64,000 nt of DNA from Schizochytrium sp. CCTCC M209059 (GCA_000818945.1 KN805377.1:235051-299050); one strand, 5' to 3'. Numbered from the stretch's first letter, positions 20,341-31,848 are shown. The notes: generated by a model from the sequence alone, not told the origin. Numbers and translations are program-made.

Positions 20341-20995
20341 CTTTCAATGTGCCATTCCAAACCCAAATAGACCAAATGCAAGAGCAAATGTCTCAGCAAT
20401 GACCTTCAAAGCTCAGCACCAAAAGATAAACGGATCTTCAACAGAATTTCTTTTTTTTTCACAAAAATTTATTGCAATGTCACGGCCTATCTCATGCACG
20501 TGGCGTCGCGACCGCGAATATATAGAAGTTACTATACATTAAATAGACTAAACTCATCAAGTCTCAAATGTACTGGCCTAAACGAGTGAGGCGCCTACCA
20601 AAGGACCCTCAAACCACTGTTTGAGAAGTTGATTCTTCTTCCCGTCTCTTGGCCTCCATCTTCCATTTGGGCTGCCGTGACACTGGACAAGCCACTGGTG
20701 CAAGGCTTGAATGCAGCACTTTGAGGGTGATACGATACTTGCTGGATTTTGTCATACTCCGACATGTTGCTCACGAATTGCGGAAACTCAGCCCTTCATT
20801 TCATCACTGGCATCCAATCTAGAACTCCGTTCCTTATTAGATGTAGATGTTGTGCTCAAGGCAACGTAAGAGCCGCTGCAAATTGATGAGTGGGTTTTTC
20901 CAATGCAAAGAATAGAGAGTGTCGAAAGGTTTGTATTTTTATTTTTCCGGGAAGAACAGAGAGTGCACTTACTTACTTGCGTGGAGGAGGGACTT
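20341..20995. other. Spacer with no supported gene
   Basis: AT-rich sequence between the relic and the kinesin fragment. Short open frames exist on both strands but show no motif or splice structure. A 12-bp string AGTTACTATACA at about 20526 also occurs at 12661 beside the Fanzor-like relic; this may be chance. Confidence 0.4.
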
Positions 20996-21800
20996 GACGT
21001 CGAAGCCGTTGGCGCGTTGCCGCATGGCTCGTTGGCGGAGGCTAAAGGTCACGCAAGGACTCCACGGGTCCTCGAGCAGAAGGTTTACCACGCGTATTCT
21101 TGCTGGTGGCCGACGCCGGAGCGTCCTCCGGCAAAGGACTGAGGGTGTCTTGAGCGCGTTTCAGACGCTCGAGCTGCTCCCTGAGAACGCGAATCTGAGC
21201 GGTCTCCGTGTTTTTCGAAATATTTTTTGTCACTTGCTTGGCACGAGCTGCCCAACACAAGGACTCCTTGGTCTCGGTGAGGGTGTAGTCCGCGGGTCTC
21301 TCGTTGACAAACATCAATGTCTTGGTGTTGCCGCCAATGGAATCGCCCATGAGCTGCGTGAGCGGATGATTGCGATACGGCAAGTGCTTTGATTACGCCT
21401 CCGAGGGCCAAGAGCGATTTGTTGATCGCCTGCGCCTCCTTGAGCGTATCGCCTGTGGCGCCCGTCTTGGAGGCGCGCTCGCTGCCCGCCAGATCCACAA
21501 GAGTGAGATTGCCGTTCGTCACAACGCCCGATGCCACAGCTGTGCTCTTGATGAGCAAGCTGCACACAAGATGCGAGCAGCTCGACTGCGAGTTCATCTT
21601 CGTAGCAGTGACCTTGCGCTTCTGGAACGCTTTGTGTAAACCTTGCATCGTCTCTTGTGCAGAAGACACGGGCAGCTTAGTGATGTTTTCGACATCAACA
21701 ATGCCTTCGGGGTCAAGGTGAACACTGAGAGGCGGCGGTTTAGGGGGCTCAATCGAATCCGTTTCCTCGCTGAATTCGTGTTAAAGATCGCCCATGTTTT
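20996..21800 (-). pseudogene. Kinesin-14-like motor fragment, frameshifted and N-terminally truncated
   Basis: Minus-strand frames encode the second half of a kinesin motor: MNSQSSCSHLV (switch I), LTLVDLAGSERASKTGATG (switch II), NKSLLALGGVI, then after a frame change HLPYRNHPLTQLMGDSIGGN and MFVNERPADYTLTETKESL. Between GGVI and HLPYRN a few codons are lost and the frame shifts. A second frame change follows SLRDL, before RQRANGFDVKSLLHA and a GTAAGT-like donor. The P-loop half of the motor is not found upstream (to 22060). The sequence is closest to minus-end-directed C-terminal kinesins. It is most likely a dead duplicate; an assembly indel could explain one break but not the missing half. 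Confidence 0.7.
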
Positions 21801-22418
21801 CCTTGTACGTACTGCTCCAAAGCTGCCTTTGTCGTTTCATAAATTAAATAAAGTGTTGCTGTACACCGTTAGAAGGAAGACGATTTTCACCTTCCTGTCG
21901 AGAAGGCACTGTCATCATAGACGCCAGACTGTTCCGTTGCCCCGACCTACGTTGCTCTGCCCAACTATCGCTGATGTTGCCGCCGCTGTTTAGGCGCGGC
22001 TGGAGCTGGACCGCTCCAGGCTTGCTGATCCGTTGAGCGAACATCTGCACTGGAACTGGTCATGTGTACGCTTCAGCTGGTTCAATTGGCCCACCATCGT
22101 GTCGAGAATGAAAAGAAAAAGAGGAAATATTGCTCTTATTATTCAGCAGTGTTCGTCAGTCAGTCAGGCGTGACTGGAACGTTTCATATCATCTTACTGG
22201 TCACCTTCTTTGTTGTCCCGCTTTTCGCATTTGATTGCGGACAACGTCTTTCTTGCCCAACGTCTTCACGCAAACGCGCAACGAAGCTCACTAGGTCGAA
22301 AGTCCGATTGCTTTCGGCTTAAAGAGCGGCATCACCGAGACCGGCTGCACTTGCGCGAACGGAAGGGACCATTGCTCTGCGCCGCATCAGTTCGTATCGC
22401 GTCGATCTATCAGCTGCC
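21801..22418. other. Leader/promoter region of the first LRR gene
   Basis: Nothing recognisable is encoded. The part just before 22419 should hold the promoter and 5' leader of the LRR gene. Confidence 0.4.
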
Positions 22419-24615
22419 ATGGCTTCGACGAGATGGAGAGCGATACTTGCCGTTGCTGCTTTATGTGCACATTACACAAATGCTGCGACTTTCTCGTGCA
22501 ATCGTGACTCCTCATGCGATCTCAACGCTATTCCCTCGTCAACAACTCGAATTTCTGGCAATGGCTTGAGCGAGTTCCCAGATCTCTCGGGCTTGACGGA
22601 TTTGCGTCATCTGTAAGTGTATTTCTGACGATTCGGACCATACATATAAACTCGGTCAAGTCGAGCATCCAGTCCGCTAACAGGTGCTAATCTCTGACAG
22701 TGAATTGCGGCAAAGCGGCTTCGTGTCAGTTCCCGACGTGCTCACCACACTCACGACCCTGACTTTCCTGTAAGTAACCCCTCGTAGAAAGAATGCTCTG
22801 TTGGGCAAAGGACTCTGGTTTATCGACTTACATAATTGTTGTGCGTGCAGGGACTTATATAGCAACCAGCTCACTGCTCTTCCAGAGGGATTCTCTGCGC
22901 TCACAAACATGAACAGTTTGTAAGTTATTCAAGGCGCAAGGTGACGAGAGTGACGAGAATGACGAGAATGACACTGATCCGATGGAGAATGCTGAAGGGG
23001 ACTTGCTTCAAATCAGCTCACAAGCTTGTCAGAGAGTTTGTCTGAGCTCTCACATCTAAATGGTCTGTATGTTGCTGCGTTTGCATCAGCTTTATGTCTT
23101 TTACTAACGCAAACATGAGATATTGGATTAGAAATCTTCGGGGGAACAAACTCACGGAGTATCCAAATATGACGCACCCGAAACTGTACCAATTGTAAGT
23201 TTCCAGACCTTCGGCAATCACATTTATGTTTCTGCAACTAATGTCCGCGCCACCTTCGAAAACAAGAAATCTCCAATCAAACCAATTAACGTATCTCTCG
23301 GAAGGGCTGTTTCGGAATTCGAACCTTTTGGACCTGTACGTGATGCAATGAAAACTATGGGTTGGCTTGGTAAATGTCTTTTTGGTAGCAATTCTGGAAG
23401 AACTTACGGCGTCCAACATCACTAACGCGGCATCATACACTTCAAAGGTATCTCCAGAACAACTTTTTGACCTCCTTTCCTGCCAGCGATCGGTTAGCGT
23501 ATCTATACAGCCTTGACATCTCGAACAACCGTCTCACGGAGCTTTCCGAAAGTGTCGCCCCATACATATCTCAGCTATATCTCTACAATAACATGCTCGA
23601 GACGGTTCCTGCAAGCCTTTTTCGGCTGTATTACGTTGAGGTTCTAGACCTGTCTTCAAATCGTCTCACCGAGCTGCCTGAGAACTTTGGAGATTTGGCA
23701 TTCTGCTATTCGTTGTGGTCAGTGAACGTAGCAAACAACGCGCTGACGAATATTCCAGAGTCAATTACGAGTTTCTACGCCCCCTTCTCTTCTTATTGGC
23801 CTTACTTGGACTTTAGCGCGAATCCTCTCTGCGGGGAGCAACCGGACACTAGTGGATTACAGGCTGATGTTTTTTACGACAGTGATATTCCCGAAACATG
23901 CCCAACAGCAAGCCCAACAGCAAGCCCGACGACACGCCCGACAGTAAGCCCGACAGTAAGCCCGACAGCAAGTCCAACAGTGAGCCCAACGACAAGTCCA
24001 ACAGCAAACCCAACCGTGAGCCCTACGACAAGTCCAACAGCAAACCCGACCGTAACTCCGACGACGAGACCAACAGTTAGCCCAACAACGAGCCCAACAG
24101 CAAGCCCTACGACAAGTCCAACAGCAACCCCGACCGCAATTCCGACGATCAGCCCAACAGCAAGCCCTACGACAAGTCCAACGACAAGTCCGACTTTAGC
24201 GCCAACAAAGAGCCCATCGAAGATGCCAACGGTGAATCCAGCAATCACACCAGAAACGAGATCTCCAACAGCAATGTCGACTTCCAGGCCTTCGGAAGGG
24301 AGTCCGACAGCATCACCGACCGCTGACCCTACTTTACCTACGACAGAGCCGACAGTTTCGAGTCGTGGAGGTTCGACTCCGACAAAAGATCCTGCGAGTC
24401 TCGCAACGGAGCCTCCATTGTCGATTGATGCGTCCCCCAATGCAACGCCAAGCCCGACGGGTCTTCTGGGTGAACAAGTTGCCATGTACGCCCCTCTGGT
24501 CGCGAGCTGCATGCTTGCTGCTTCTGCGGGCGGGATATGGTTACATCGTCGCCATCGTCTACGACGTCGACGCGTGGCCGCGGTGAACCCGACAGCGGCA
24601 TTTCCAGCAAATTAG
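22419..24615 (+). CDS. LRR surface protein with Pro-Thr stalk and C-terminal membrane span (seven exons)
   Basis: Predicted exons: 22419-22612, 22701-22769, 22851-22919, 22998-23066, 23132-23194, 23267-23335, 23448-24615. They give 566 residues. All introns are phase 2 with GTAAGT/GTATGT/GTACGT donors, and each internal exon (69 or 63 nt) encodes exactly one leucine-rich repeat, for example LDLYSNQLTALPEGFSALTN. Exon 1 encodes a signal peptide (MASTRWRAILAVAALCAHYTNA) and an N-terminal Cys pair. The last exon holds about five more LRRs, a short Cys-containing cap (NPLCGEQPDTSG), a stalk of PT/SPT repeats and a single span near 510-535. It ends in a basic tail RRHRLRRRRVAAVNPTAAF. The protein should display its LRRs outside the cell for adhesion or recognition. 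Exon phases close perfectly, which supports the model. Confidence 0.8.
23899..24360 (+). repeat. Degenerate 12-bp repeat encoding the SPTA/SPTT stalk
   Basis: Runs of AGCCCGACG/AGTCCAACA-type units encode about 35 copies of S/N-P-T-x. The tract is probably an O-glycosylated spacer that lifts the LRR head above the membrane. The equivalent tract of the neighbouring paralogue lies at 28385-28750. Confidence 0.8.
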
Positions 24616-26077
24616 GGCTTGCCGTATGCGGAACCCGTTGGATGACTTGCCGCCCGGTAGCTTCATCTACACCAGAACATCGTCAATAGTCATTTCTTGC
24701 TTTCTTTAGATAGCAGCGCATTGTTCAACGATTTTGACCGAGACCGTCACTATTTGCCGAGAAGACGCCCTTTCCGTTCCTTGGCCTTGACTCACTTCGC
24801 CAATGCATACTTTCTTTTTCGCTACTACAAGTCATTTTACGTAGAGGTCGCATCCATCGGCTGCGAATATAACGAATGAAGCGTTTCTCAAGTTCCTACA
24901 GCAAAGATGCATTGTAGATCGCGGGACAGGGGCACTAAGCCTCGCAGAATATCTTGTTCTCCTTTCACCGTCATCTTCAGACCCCGAAGTCGAGTTTGAG
25001 GCAACGGTCCAGGCGCCCGCGTCCCCCCCCCCCCCCCCCCACTGCACTGTGGGGTGGCACTCGATCGATCGATCGCAGGCAAAGGCTCTTTCTGCTCAAT
25101 TTTCCGCTGCTGTTTTGGCTTTTCTCCCGATCCCAAGTAAGACCACTTCTTTTTGCCTCTTACTGGGTTACTACCGTCTTTGACTATCTTTTTGTCGATC
25201 TCACTGCGTTGATTTCCAAGATCACGCATCATTCTTTCATGTGTACTGATGTCCGCGCTGCCGGCTGGCTGCAGTCAGCAGCTCGAAATCTCTGACGCCG
25301 ATAGTGCTGGTGGAGCTGGGTCTAGTGCTGGTGATGGTGCTCTCGGTGCCGTTGCTGGTGCTGGTGTTAGCGGTCTTTGCCGCTTTCGTTGCGTTGCCGC
25401 CGCTACCTTTGTCAATGAATGATGTAGACAGTGACGTGTACAGGGTGGGCCGTTACATCCACCAGGGCTGTTTTGCATTTTTGTCAGGCTCGTCACTGAC
25501 GAGAAAGACCCGCCAGGCTACCCCAGACCTCATGACTGGCACTGAGGGCGAGGCTGGTTCGGACTCCGACTCAGGCTCGGAGCTCGCCTGTGACTGATAG
25601 AGCAGATTACATTCAATGGAAAAACTATGTCTAGGTGGCTTGGAAGTACTTCACGACTAAGCGCGTTGGCTTTCAGTGAGGGCTGACCCGTCTGCGGCTA
25701 CCCTTTCCGACAAAGAACTTAATGTAGAGAGGACGAGGTAGCGTAGATGATGTCCGCTCTCAAGTTAGTCTGGTGTAGCGGCTGAGATGGCCGCGTCTCG
25801 TCGAGGCAGGCTAAGGCTCGTTACGAGCACAAAATTCACTCAAAAAATTAGCTTCACCAATCATGTCTTCTTTCAGTGAGGGAGATGTCGTTTACGAAAT
25901 AGATCACCGGACATCGCCATCGCCGGACAAACTCTCTTCGGCAAAACCGAAACGCCTGACGCGGTCTGCACACCCTTCTGTGCTTTACCTGACGGAATTG
26001 AGAAAGGAGCAGGGAAAGAAGAGGAGGAAGAAAAAGAAGAAGAAGAAGACGAAGACGAAGAGAGAAAAGAACTGACC
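24616..26077. other. Intergenic region between the LRR paralogues, with poly-C tract
   Basis: A poly(C) run of about 18-20 lies at 25021-25040, followed by (ATCG)n near 25060. An open frame at 25304-25597 encodes a Val/Leu-rich hydrophobic N terminus and an acidic tail but has no ATG and no support. The last 200 bp (GAAGAAG-rich) lead into the second LRR gene. Confidence 0.5.
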
Positions 26078-28909
26078 ATGCATTTCCTGAGAATAGTTTT
26101 GCTTTTGGCAATCGCGTTTGCTAACCTGAGCACGTCGACCGCTCTGACTTGCAATGGGTCGACATGTGATCCTGCGTCAGTCCCGGCCTCTACAACAGCA
26201 ATTTCCGGGAGCGGAGAAAGCTCCTTTCCAGACCTTTCTGGCGTGACAAATATGAAGCACATGTACGTTTACATGCTTGATCGACACTCGTTAAATCGAA
26301 CAAAATCTGATGTTCGAAGCGTGCACAGGTCGATCCAGAACTCCACATTTCCATCTGTTCATTCAAGCCTAAGCGACATGACGACATTGACATACCTGTA
26401 AGTTTTTTGGGACTGTTTGGCAAACGTACTGCCGGGAATTCTTATTATCTGAAACTCACATTCTTGCAGAAGTCTCGTCGGCGACCAGCTCGCGGACGTG
26501 TCTACGGAGGTTCTAAGCTTAACCAATCTTCAACGACTGTACGTTAATCACAAGTGACACCGGACGCTTTGCTTGCTCTTTATCTAATCACACATGTATG
26601 TACATTCAGGCTGTTGGGTGTCAATCAGATTTCTTCGATCCCAGATGGCATCTCTGCACTCACAGGTCTCATAGCAATGAACGTTAGAGAATGATTTCGC
26701 CGAGTAGTGGAAGTCAGTGTCGCAACCGTCTGCTGACGTACTGAGAAACAACAATACTTGCAGCGATGTCGTAAGCAACTCCATTCTTGAAGTGCCGAGC
26801 GCGCTGAGTGCCCTCACGGCGCTCACCAGCCTGTACGTTATTTTTCCAAAGGGTCTAGTGGTGAACATTCCATCCTTGCTAACAAAGGCGATTCTTTTCG
26901 CAGAGGTCTGCGGAGCAACAAGCTCTCGGATCTCCCCAGTGGCGCCTTTGCACCCTTGAGTTCTCTGGTTTCTTTGTAAGTTTATTTGCATCATAGTCTA
27001 TGTTTTGCAGAATCAGGACACCGCTGTATCTAACATTCAATTCGAATTATTCGCAGGGAGCTTAACTACAACTCGTTCCTTACGACCCCGGTGAGCTTTA
27101 TGAACTTGAGGGCGCTCACAACTCTGTACGTTTGAGAATTAAACCACGCTGCGGCCTTTCTGGAGTAAACAAAGAACGTCTGAATGCTGACCACAATCTT
27201 AAATGTAATTTACAGCGCACTGGAAGGAAACCAGCTGACCAAGATTGGGGGCGAGCTGCTTGTGCTGAGCAATCTGCGACTTTTGTAAGTCGGACACGTG
27301 CAAGCCTTAATTTCTTCACATGGATAAAGATCTCTCACACGCTCACTCTCTCTCTTTTTTCTCTCACGTCTTTTACTTTCAAATTAATATCATACAGAGG
27401 CCTCGGTGCGAATCAACTCTCAGCACTTCCTTCGGAAATGTCTGGCTTGACAAATCTCATCAGCCTGTACGTGCGAACAGTCTATATGCTTTTTCAAATC
27501 GGAAGTTAACACTCACATGCCAATCCACAGCGACCTTGCTCAAAATGCTCTCCCAACAGTCCCCAGGAGCTTGTCGGCTCTCACTGCGCTCACACAGCTG
27601 TACGTTGTCCGTATGAAGTTCATACTAGTAGGCATATTACACGAGTCCCGCAATCGATTAACGCATTTACTTTACGTCGCGCAGAGGTATCAACGGCAAC
27701 GCGCTCACAGCTCTTCCAAGCGGACTCTTTACCTCTTTGACTGCGATGCGGTCACTGTAAGTCATGGCAATAAATGACGCGACCATAGAACGTATACTCA
27801 CCAGAGAGTGATGTGTGGCGCAACAGAGATCTTAGCTACAACAATCTTCCTGAGATCCCTCAAATAAGCAGCCCGGCACTTCAGTACTTGTAAGTATGGG
27901 ATTCTGAAAAGCAAAGGAGATGTTTACCTGAGGACACCGATGACTCACGCACCCCATTGCTTTGTACTTGTAATTATCCCACCACCAACAGATCAATGCA
28001 GTATAATAGCTTGCTTGTTTTCCCGGACCTGTTCCAGAGTACGGGACTGCTCGTCATGTACGTTAAGTGTATCGGTTTCACTTTTGGCAAGTGGAACGGA
28101 GTTCTGACTTTTGAGTATTGATGGCTCTCACTCTACTTCTTCTTGACCCAAGCAATGCTATATCCAACGAGATTCCTTCTATCCCAGACGACATATCTGC
28201 GTTGACAAATCTCGCCTAGCTGCACATGACAAGCAATCTTCTCACGAAGCTTCCGAACGCTCTGGCCGGTATGAGCCTGGCTCAATTGCATGCAACCAAT
28301 AACCAGCTTTGTGGCGACCAACCAGATACAAGTCACATTGGCACGGTCACGCTGGATGCCGATATTCCAGCCTGCCCGCCAACGGCCAGTCCAACTGCTT
28401 CTCCCACGCTGAGCCCCACGGCTCCGACGGCGCGTCCAACAGATTCACCAACTGTAAGCCCTACCATGTTCCCCACGACGAGCCCGACAATGAGCCCCAC
28501 GCAAAGTCCAACCGTAAGTCCAACGTCAAGCCCGACGATGAGCCCGACGCTGGATCCGACGACGAGCCCAACCACAAATCCAACCACGCGTCCAACGTCA
28601 AGCCCGACGACGAGCCCGACCATGAGTCCTACGAAGAACCCAACGGCAAGCCCAACAAAGAGTCCTACGAAGAGCCCGACGGCCAACCCGACGGCAAGCC
28701 CTACAATGAGCCCGACAGCAAGCCCGACCGCGAGCCCTACAGAGGCGCCGCCAGCCACAGTCACGATGCGTGTTGCAGTTCTTGTCCCTCTCTGCGCTGT
28801 AGGCGTGCTTGGCGTCTCTTCGTGGTTCTTCTTCATGAATCGCCAGCATCGACTTCGTCTCCAGCGCGTCGCGGCTGTCACCCCGACCGTGGGATTCTCT
28901 GAAAAATAA
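26078..28909 (+). CDS. Second LRR / Pro-Thr stalk surface protein, tandem paralogue, probably disrupted (14 exons)
   Basis: Predicted exons start at 26078, 26329, 26470, 26610, 26764, 26904, 27057, 27216, 27398, 27531, 27685, 27827, 27992 and 28153. The first thirteen end at 26262, 26397, 26538, 26678, 26832, 26975, 27125, 27284, 27466, 27599, 27756, 27889 and 28057; the last runs to 28909. Twelve internal exons of 63-72 nt each encode one LRR and all introns are phase 2. Signal peptide MHFLRIVLLLAIAFANLSTS, Cys cap, PT stalk, membrane span (VAVLVPLCAVGVLGVSSWFF) and basic tail (RVAAVTPTVGF) match the upstream gene. Two faults appear. The donor after exon 4 reads GAACGT instead of GTACGT, and an in-frame TAG sits at 28217 where the repeat pattern expects a residue (NLA-stop-LHMTSN). 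It is either a young pseudogene or affected by base errors. Its total would be 588 codons. Confidence 0.72.
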
Positions 28910-29183
28910 GCAGAGCACCTCGTGCCCGGCGGTCGCACGAACAGCTGTATCTTTTTCCTTCCGATTTCGACCACAGTCTCCGTGGCTCGCTGTCGCATCA
29001 GCTGCAGCTGTGGCAACCACCACCACCACCACCACCACCAGCATCTAGCTTCTTTCTTTCTTTTCTTACTTTCTTTCTTTCATCATCGAAATCCTCGTAG
29101 GCCGAGCTGCAGCTGTAGGTCGCCATCATCGCAACACAACAAGCGGCTGCAGCTTCTGCGGCCAGCTGCAACAGCAGCTGGCA
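28910..29183. other. Spacer after the second LRR gene, with (CAC)n
   Basis: A (CAC)n run of about eight copies lies at 29018-29041, followed by a CTTT-rich tract. It separates the LRR gene from the small minus-strand gene; no other feature is seen. Confidence 0.5.
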
Positions 29184-29629
29184 TCATCTGACTTTCCATT
29201 CACGTCCGCGGCAGCGGCGAACTTCGTAGAAAGGCCTAAGGGAAAAACCACAAAGATTCCAAAGTCGTCTTCATTTCGTACTTCCCGCGCCCCCCTTGGT
29301 TCCGGCATCGCATCTGGGCCGGAGTGGTAGTAGCCAACCCCGAAGAATGCGACGCAAGCTTCACATCTTCTTCCAAGCTTTGTGCAGCCTTCACGCCACA
29401 GCCGCAGCCGCTTCTGCTCCTCCCTCGTCCCCAGCCCTGACGACCTCTACGGTGCTGATGCGGTTACTCACATCAAGCTCGTTCGGAGGATGCGCGTGTG
29501 GTCGGTGCTCGAAGGGATCGTGCCCATGCCGTGTTTCATCACAGCCATCAACCTCGAAATGAACTTCTCCACGTCAGTGGCCGCGGCGCTTTTCACTTCT
29601 TCTGCGCTGAGGCGTGACGACGCCATCAT
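29184..29629 (-). CDS. Small spliced gene for a 69-residue protein of unknown function
   Basis: Exon 1 (29472-29629) starts MMASSRLSAEEVKSAAATD and stays helical through FISRLMAVMKHGMG. It ends at a good donor (GTGAGTAACC). A 236-nt intron with a strong pyrimidine tract and CTTAG acceptor leads to exon 2 (29184-29235), encoding PFYEVRRCRGREWKVR and a stop. The donor, acceptor and phase all agree, which is the main support. Size and charge suggest a small organelle or complex subunit, but I do not recognise it. It is divergent from the 30141 gene, 511 bp away, and may share its promoter region. Confidence 0.45.
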
Positions 29630-30140
29630 CCCTCCGACTCCTCCGCCGCCCCCCGCGATCGCGGCCGTTCCCCGTTTCCTACCTTCCTCCTCCCGATTAA
29701 GGGTTTCTACCTCGCGAGTCTGCGCGGCGCATCACCGCGGCACAGACTCCCCAGAAGCCCCCCACCAGCCTCTTACTAAAGCGGGTCGGCCCCCCTCCCG
29801 CGGGGGGCACACGGGCAAGTCTGCGCGGCGGCGCTCGCGTCATCATGATTGCACATTCATCCCGGGGGGACGGGGCCCGGGCGTCCCTGGGCGGGAAGGG
29901 GGAGGAGGCGCACGCGGCCGCGGAAAAGTTGGCGGAGGCGAAGTAGACCCCGATCGATCGAGCGAGCGAGCGACGCATCGAGCGATTGCCTGAGCGAGGA
30001 GCGGCGCCGAGCGGCAGCGCGGAGGACAGGCTCGGACCGCGCGAGGCCTCGCAGCTCCGCTTCCCCCCCCCCCCGAGGTCCGTGGGCGGGTCGGTCGGTT
30101 GGTCGTGTGTTTGTTTGTTTGTTTGGCGGGGAAGAGGACG

Positions 30141-30743
30141 ATGATGCTCGCGGCCAAGACGCTCGCGCGGGCGGCGTGCGCGCCCGCGGCGGCGAGGATG
30201 ACGGCGGCGAGGACCATGTCGTCGGCGGCGATCGGGACGGGCACGTCTGCGGCGGCCAGTGAGGCGTTCTGCCCCGCGGAGGACCTGAAACATATGCAGG
30301 CCACGGCTGTGGACGCCCTCTGCCAGATTGGTGAGCGCGCGCTCGAGGCATCCGGCGGCGTCTCGTACGTCCAGGACCCGAACGGAGGCAACGGTCTTGC
30401 CTGCGAGGTCGTTCTCGATCGCGAGGTTATTGAGGTCCTCATGGGATCCTCGTTGGAGGACGTGCTCGACTCGGGCCGCGGCCGTCTCCACCTCTCCCAC
30501 TGCTGCTTTCTGCGCCAGACGAGCCCTGATCATCTTGCAGTGGCTGTACAGATCAGCTCGCGCACCAACACCGCGCGAGCCACGCAGGTGCTCACCGCCG
30601 AGCTCGGCCTCATGTCTTTGCTTGCAAAGTATAAGGCCCCGCCCCAGCCTGCACAACCTACGACCCCTGTCGAGGCCTACCGCTCGCGCCCTATTCTCTC
30701 CGAGACTGATCCCTACGAATGCCCTCAGCTTCCCGTCCCGTAA
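30141..30743 (+). CDS. Unknown 200-residue protein with organelle-targeting-like N terminus
   Basis: The N terminus MMLAAKTLARAACAPAAAR is Ala/Arg/Ser-rich and lacks acidic residues over the first 45 positions, as in mitochondrial presequences. Residues 50-160 look like one compact domain with helices and strands (GERALEASGGVSYVQDP, VVLDREVIEVLMGSSLEDV, LAVAVQISSRTNTARATQV), followed by a Pro-rich tail ending ECPQLPVP. The same frame has an earlier Met at 30099, but that would add a hydrophobic stretch before the presequence. No family recognised. Confidence 0.6.
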   Translation: MMLAAKTLARAACAPAAARMTAARTMSSAAIGTGTSAAASEAFCPAEDLKHMQATAVDALCQIGERALEASGGVSYVQDPNGGNGLACEVVLDREVIEVLMGSSLEDVLDSGRGRLHLSHCCFLRQTSPDHLAVAVQISSRTNTARATQVLTAELGLMSLLAKYKAPPQPAQPTTPVEAYRSRPILSETDPYECPQLPVP

Positions 30744-31848
30744 GCGGCAGGAAGCTAGCCAAATCCCAAAACAAAAACTAAACTGAACGGGACCGCGCGA
30801 TGGCGATCTTGCGAATTCTTGCGAATGCCAGCAAGTCAGATCGCAAGTGAACTAAAGTCATACGTTCGGATAGCCGACGTCTCTCTCCCACGTTGCCTCG
30901 TGCGCAAGATCTCGTTTCTCTCTACACAAACCCCTCCCCTGTATGATTCGATCAAAAATGATCTTTGTTGATGTGCCACACATATTTCTCTGTCTTTTTG
31001 TCTTCTTGCTGATTCCATTGTTTTCAACTTCATCGGCAACTTCATTACTTGGCTACGGATGGTAATGCAAAACGATCCTCCTCCTCGCGGAAACACCATG
31101 CTACTATCAATGGTAGGAGGTCTTAGCGGAGAATTCATCCGATTTACAATTTGTTGAATCCGAGTGAAGGCCACCATGCCCGGTGGCAGTGAACGGCCGA
31201 CAATGACGCCTAGTAGCGCAGTGTCACGTCAGCAAAGAATCTGGGGCGGGTGTTTTCTCCGAAACACTCCTGGCACGAGAAGTACTCCTCCCTCCTATTG
31301 CTGGGAATCGAATGAATATTTACTGAAAACAGTAGGGGGTCTTAGCGGATGTTTTCTCCGCCGATCCGCGGCTGAAAGGTTCGATGGACCGGTGCTTACA
31401 TGTTCACGCCGTTCTGCGGCTAGTCTTTGCTTGCGAATCAGTATGATGCTAGATTTTTCAAGAATTCGGGGGCATGGCTTAAATGCCCCGTAGTGGTCCA
31501 CTTCGGCAACAAAAGGATCTTCTTGCGGAGACTTTCCCCGGGAAAGGTGAGGGTGCGCGACAATGTACCTTGTCGTTCGGGCTGGTCGTGGTGCAAGTCA
31601 GGCAAATATTATGTTGCGAGAGCAGCATTTGACAGTGGGGCAAATCGCCAAGTATCATGCAGAGAATCCCTAGGATGCTTCTTCATTCGTGAGGAGCCGT
31701 GAGCTTGGTTCCCCAGGATGAGCAACCTCAGCAAGCAACCTTGAGATCATCAGCAAACCCGAAACCTGCACCAAGACCAAGACCACGACTAACATCAGGA
31801 AAGAACAAAGTCGTAGCAACAACAAAAGCCAAGGAAGAAGACGCCAAG
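30744..31848. other. Spacer before the short-chain dehydrogenase, with partial internal repeat
   Basis: The string GGTCTTAGCGGA occurs twice (about 31119 and 31338) in related surroundings, and CGGGTGTTTTCTCCG-like motifs recur near 31250 and 31350. This is consistent with a small degenerate duplication. Frames crossing it are not convincing as genes. The final 150 bp are in frame with the dehydrogenase but lack an ATG. Confidence 0.45.

Noticed and set aside
23874..24512. Minus-strand frame of VGLAVGLVVG repeats opposite the first LRR gene
   Set aside because: It is the antisense reading of the Pro-Thr repeat; the same occurs at 28333-29016 opposite the second gene.
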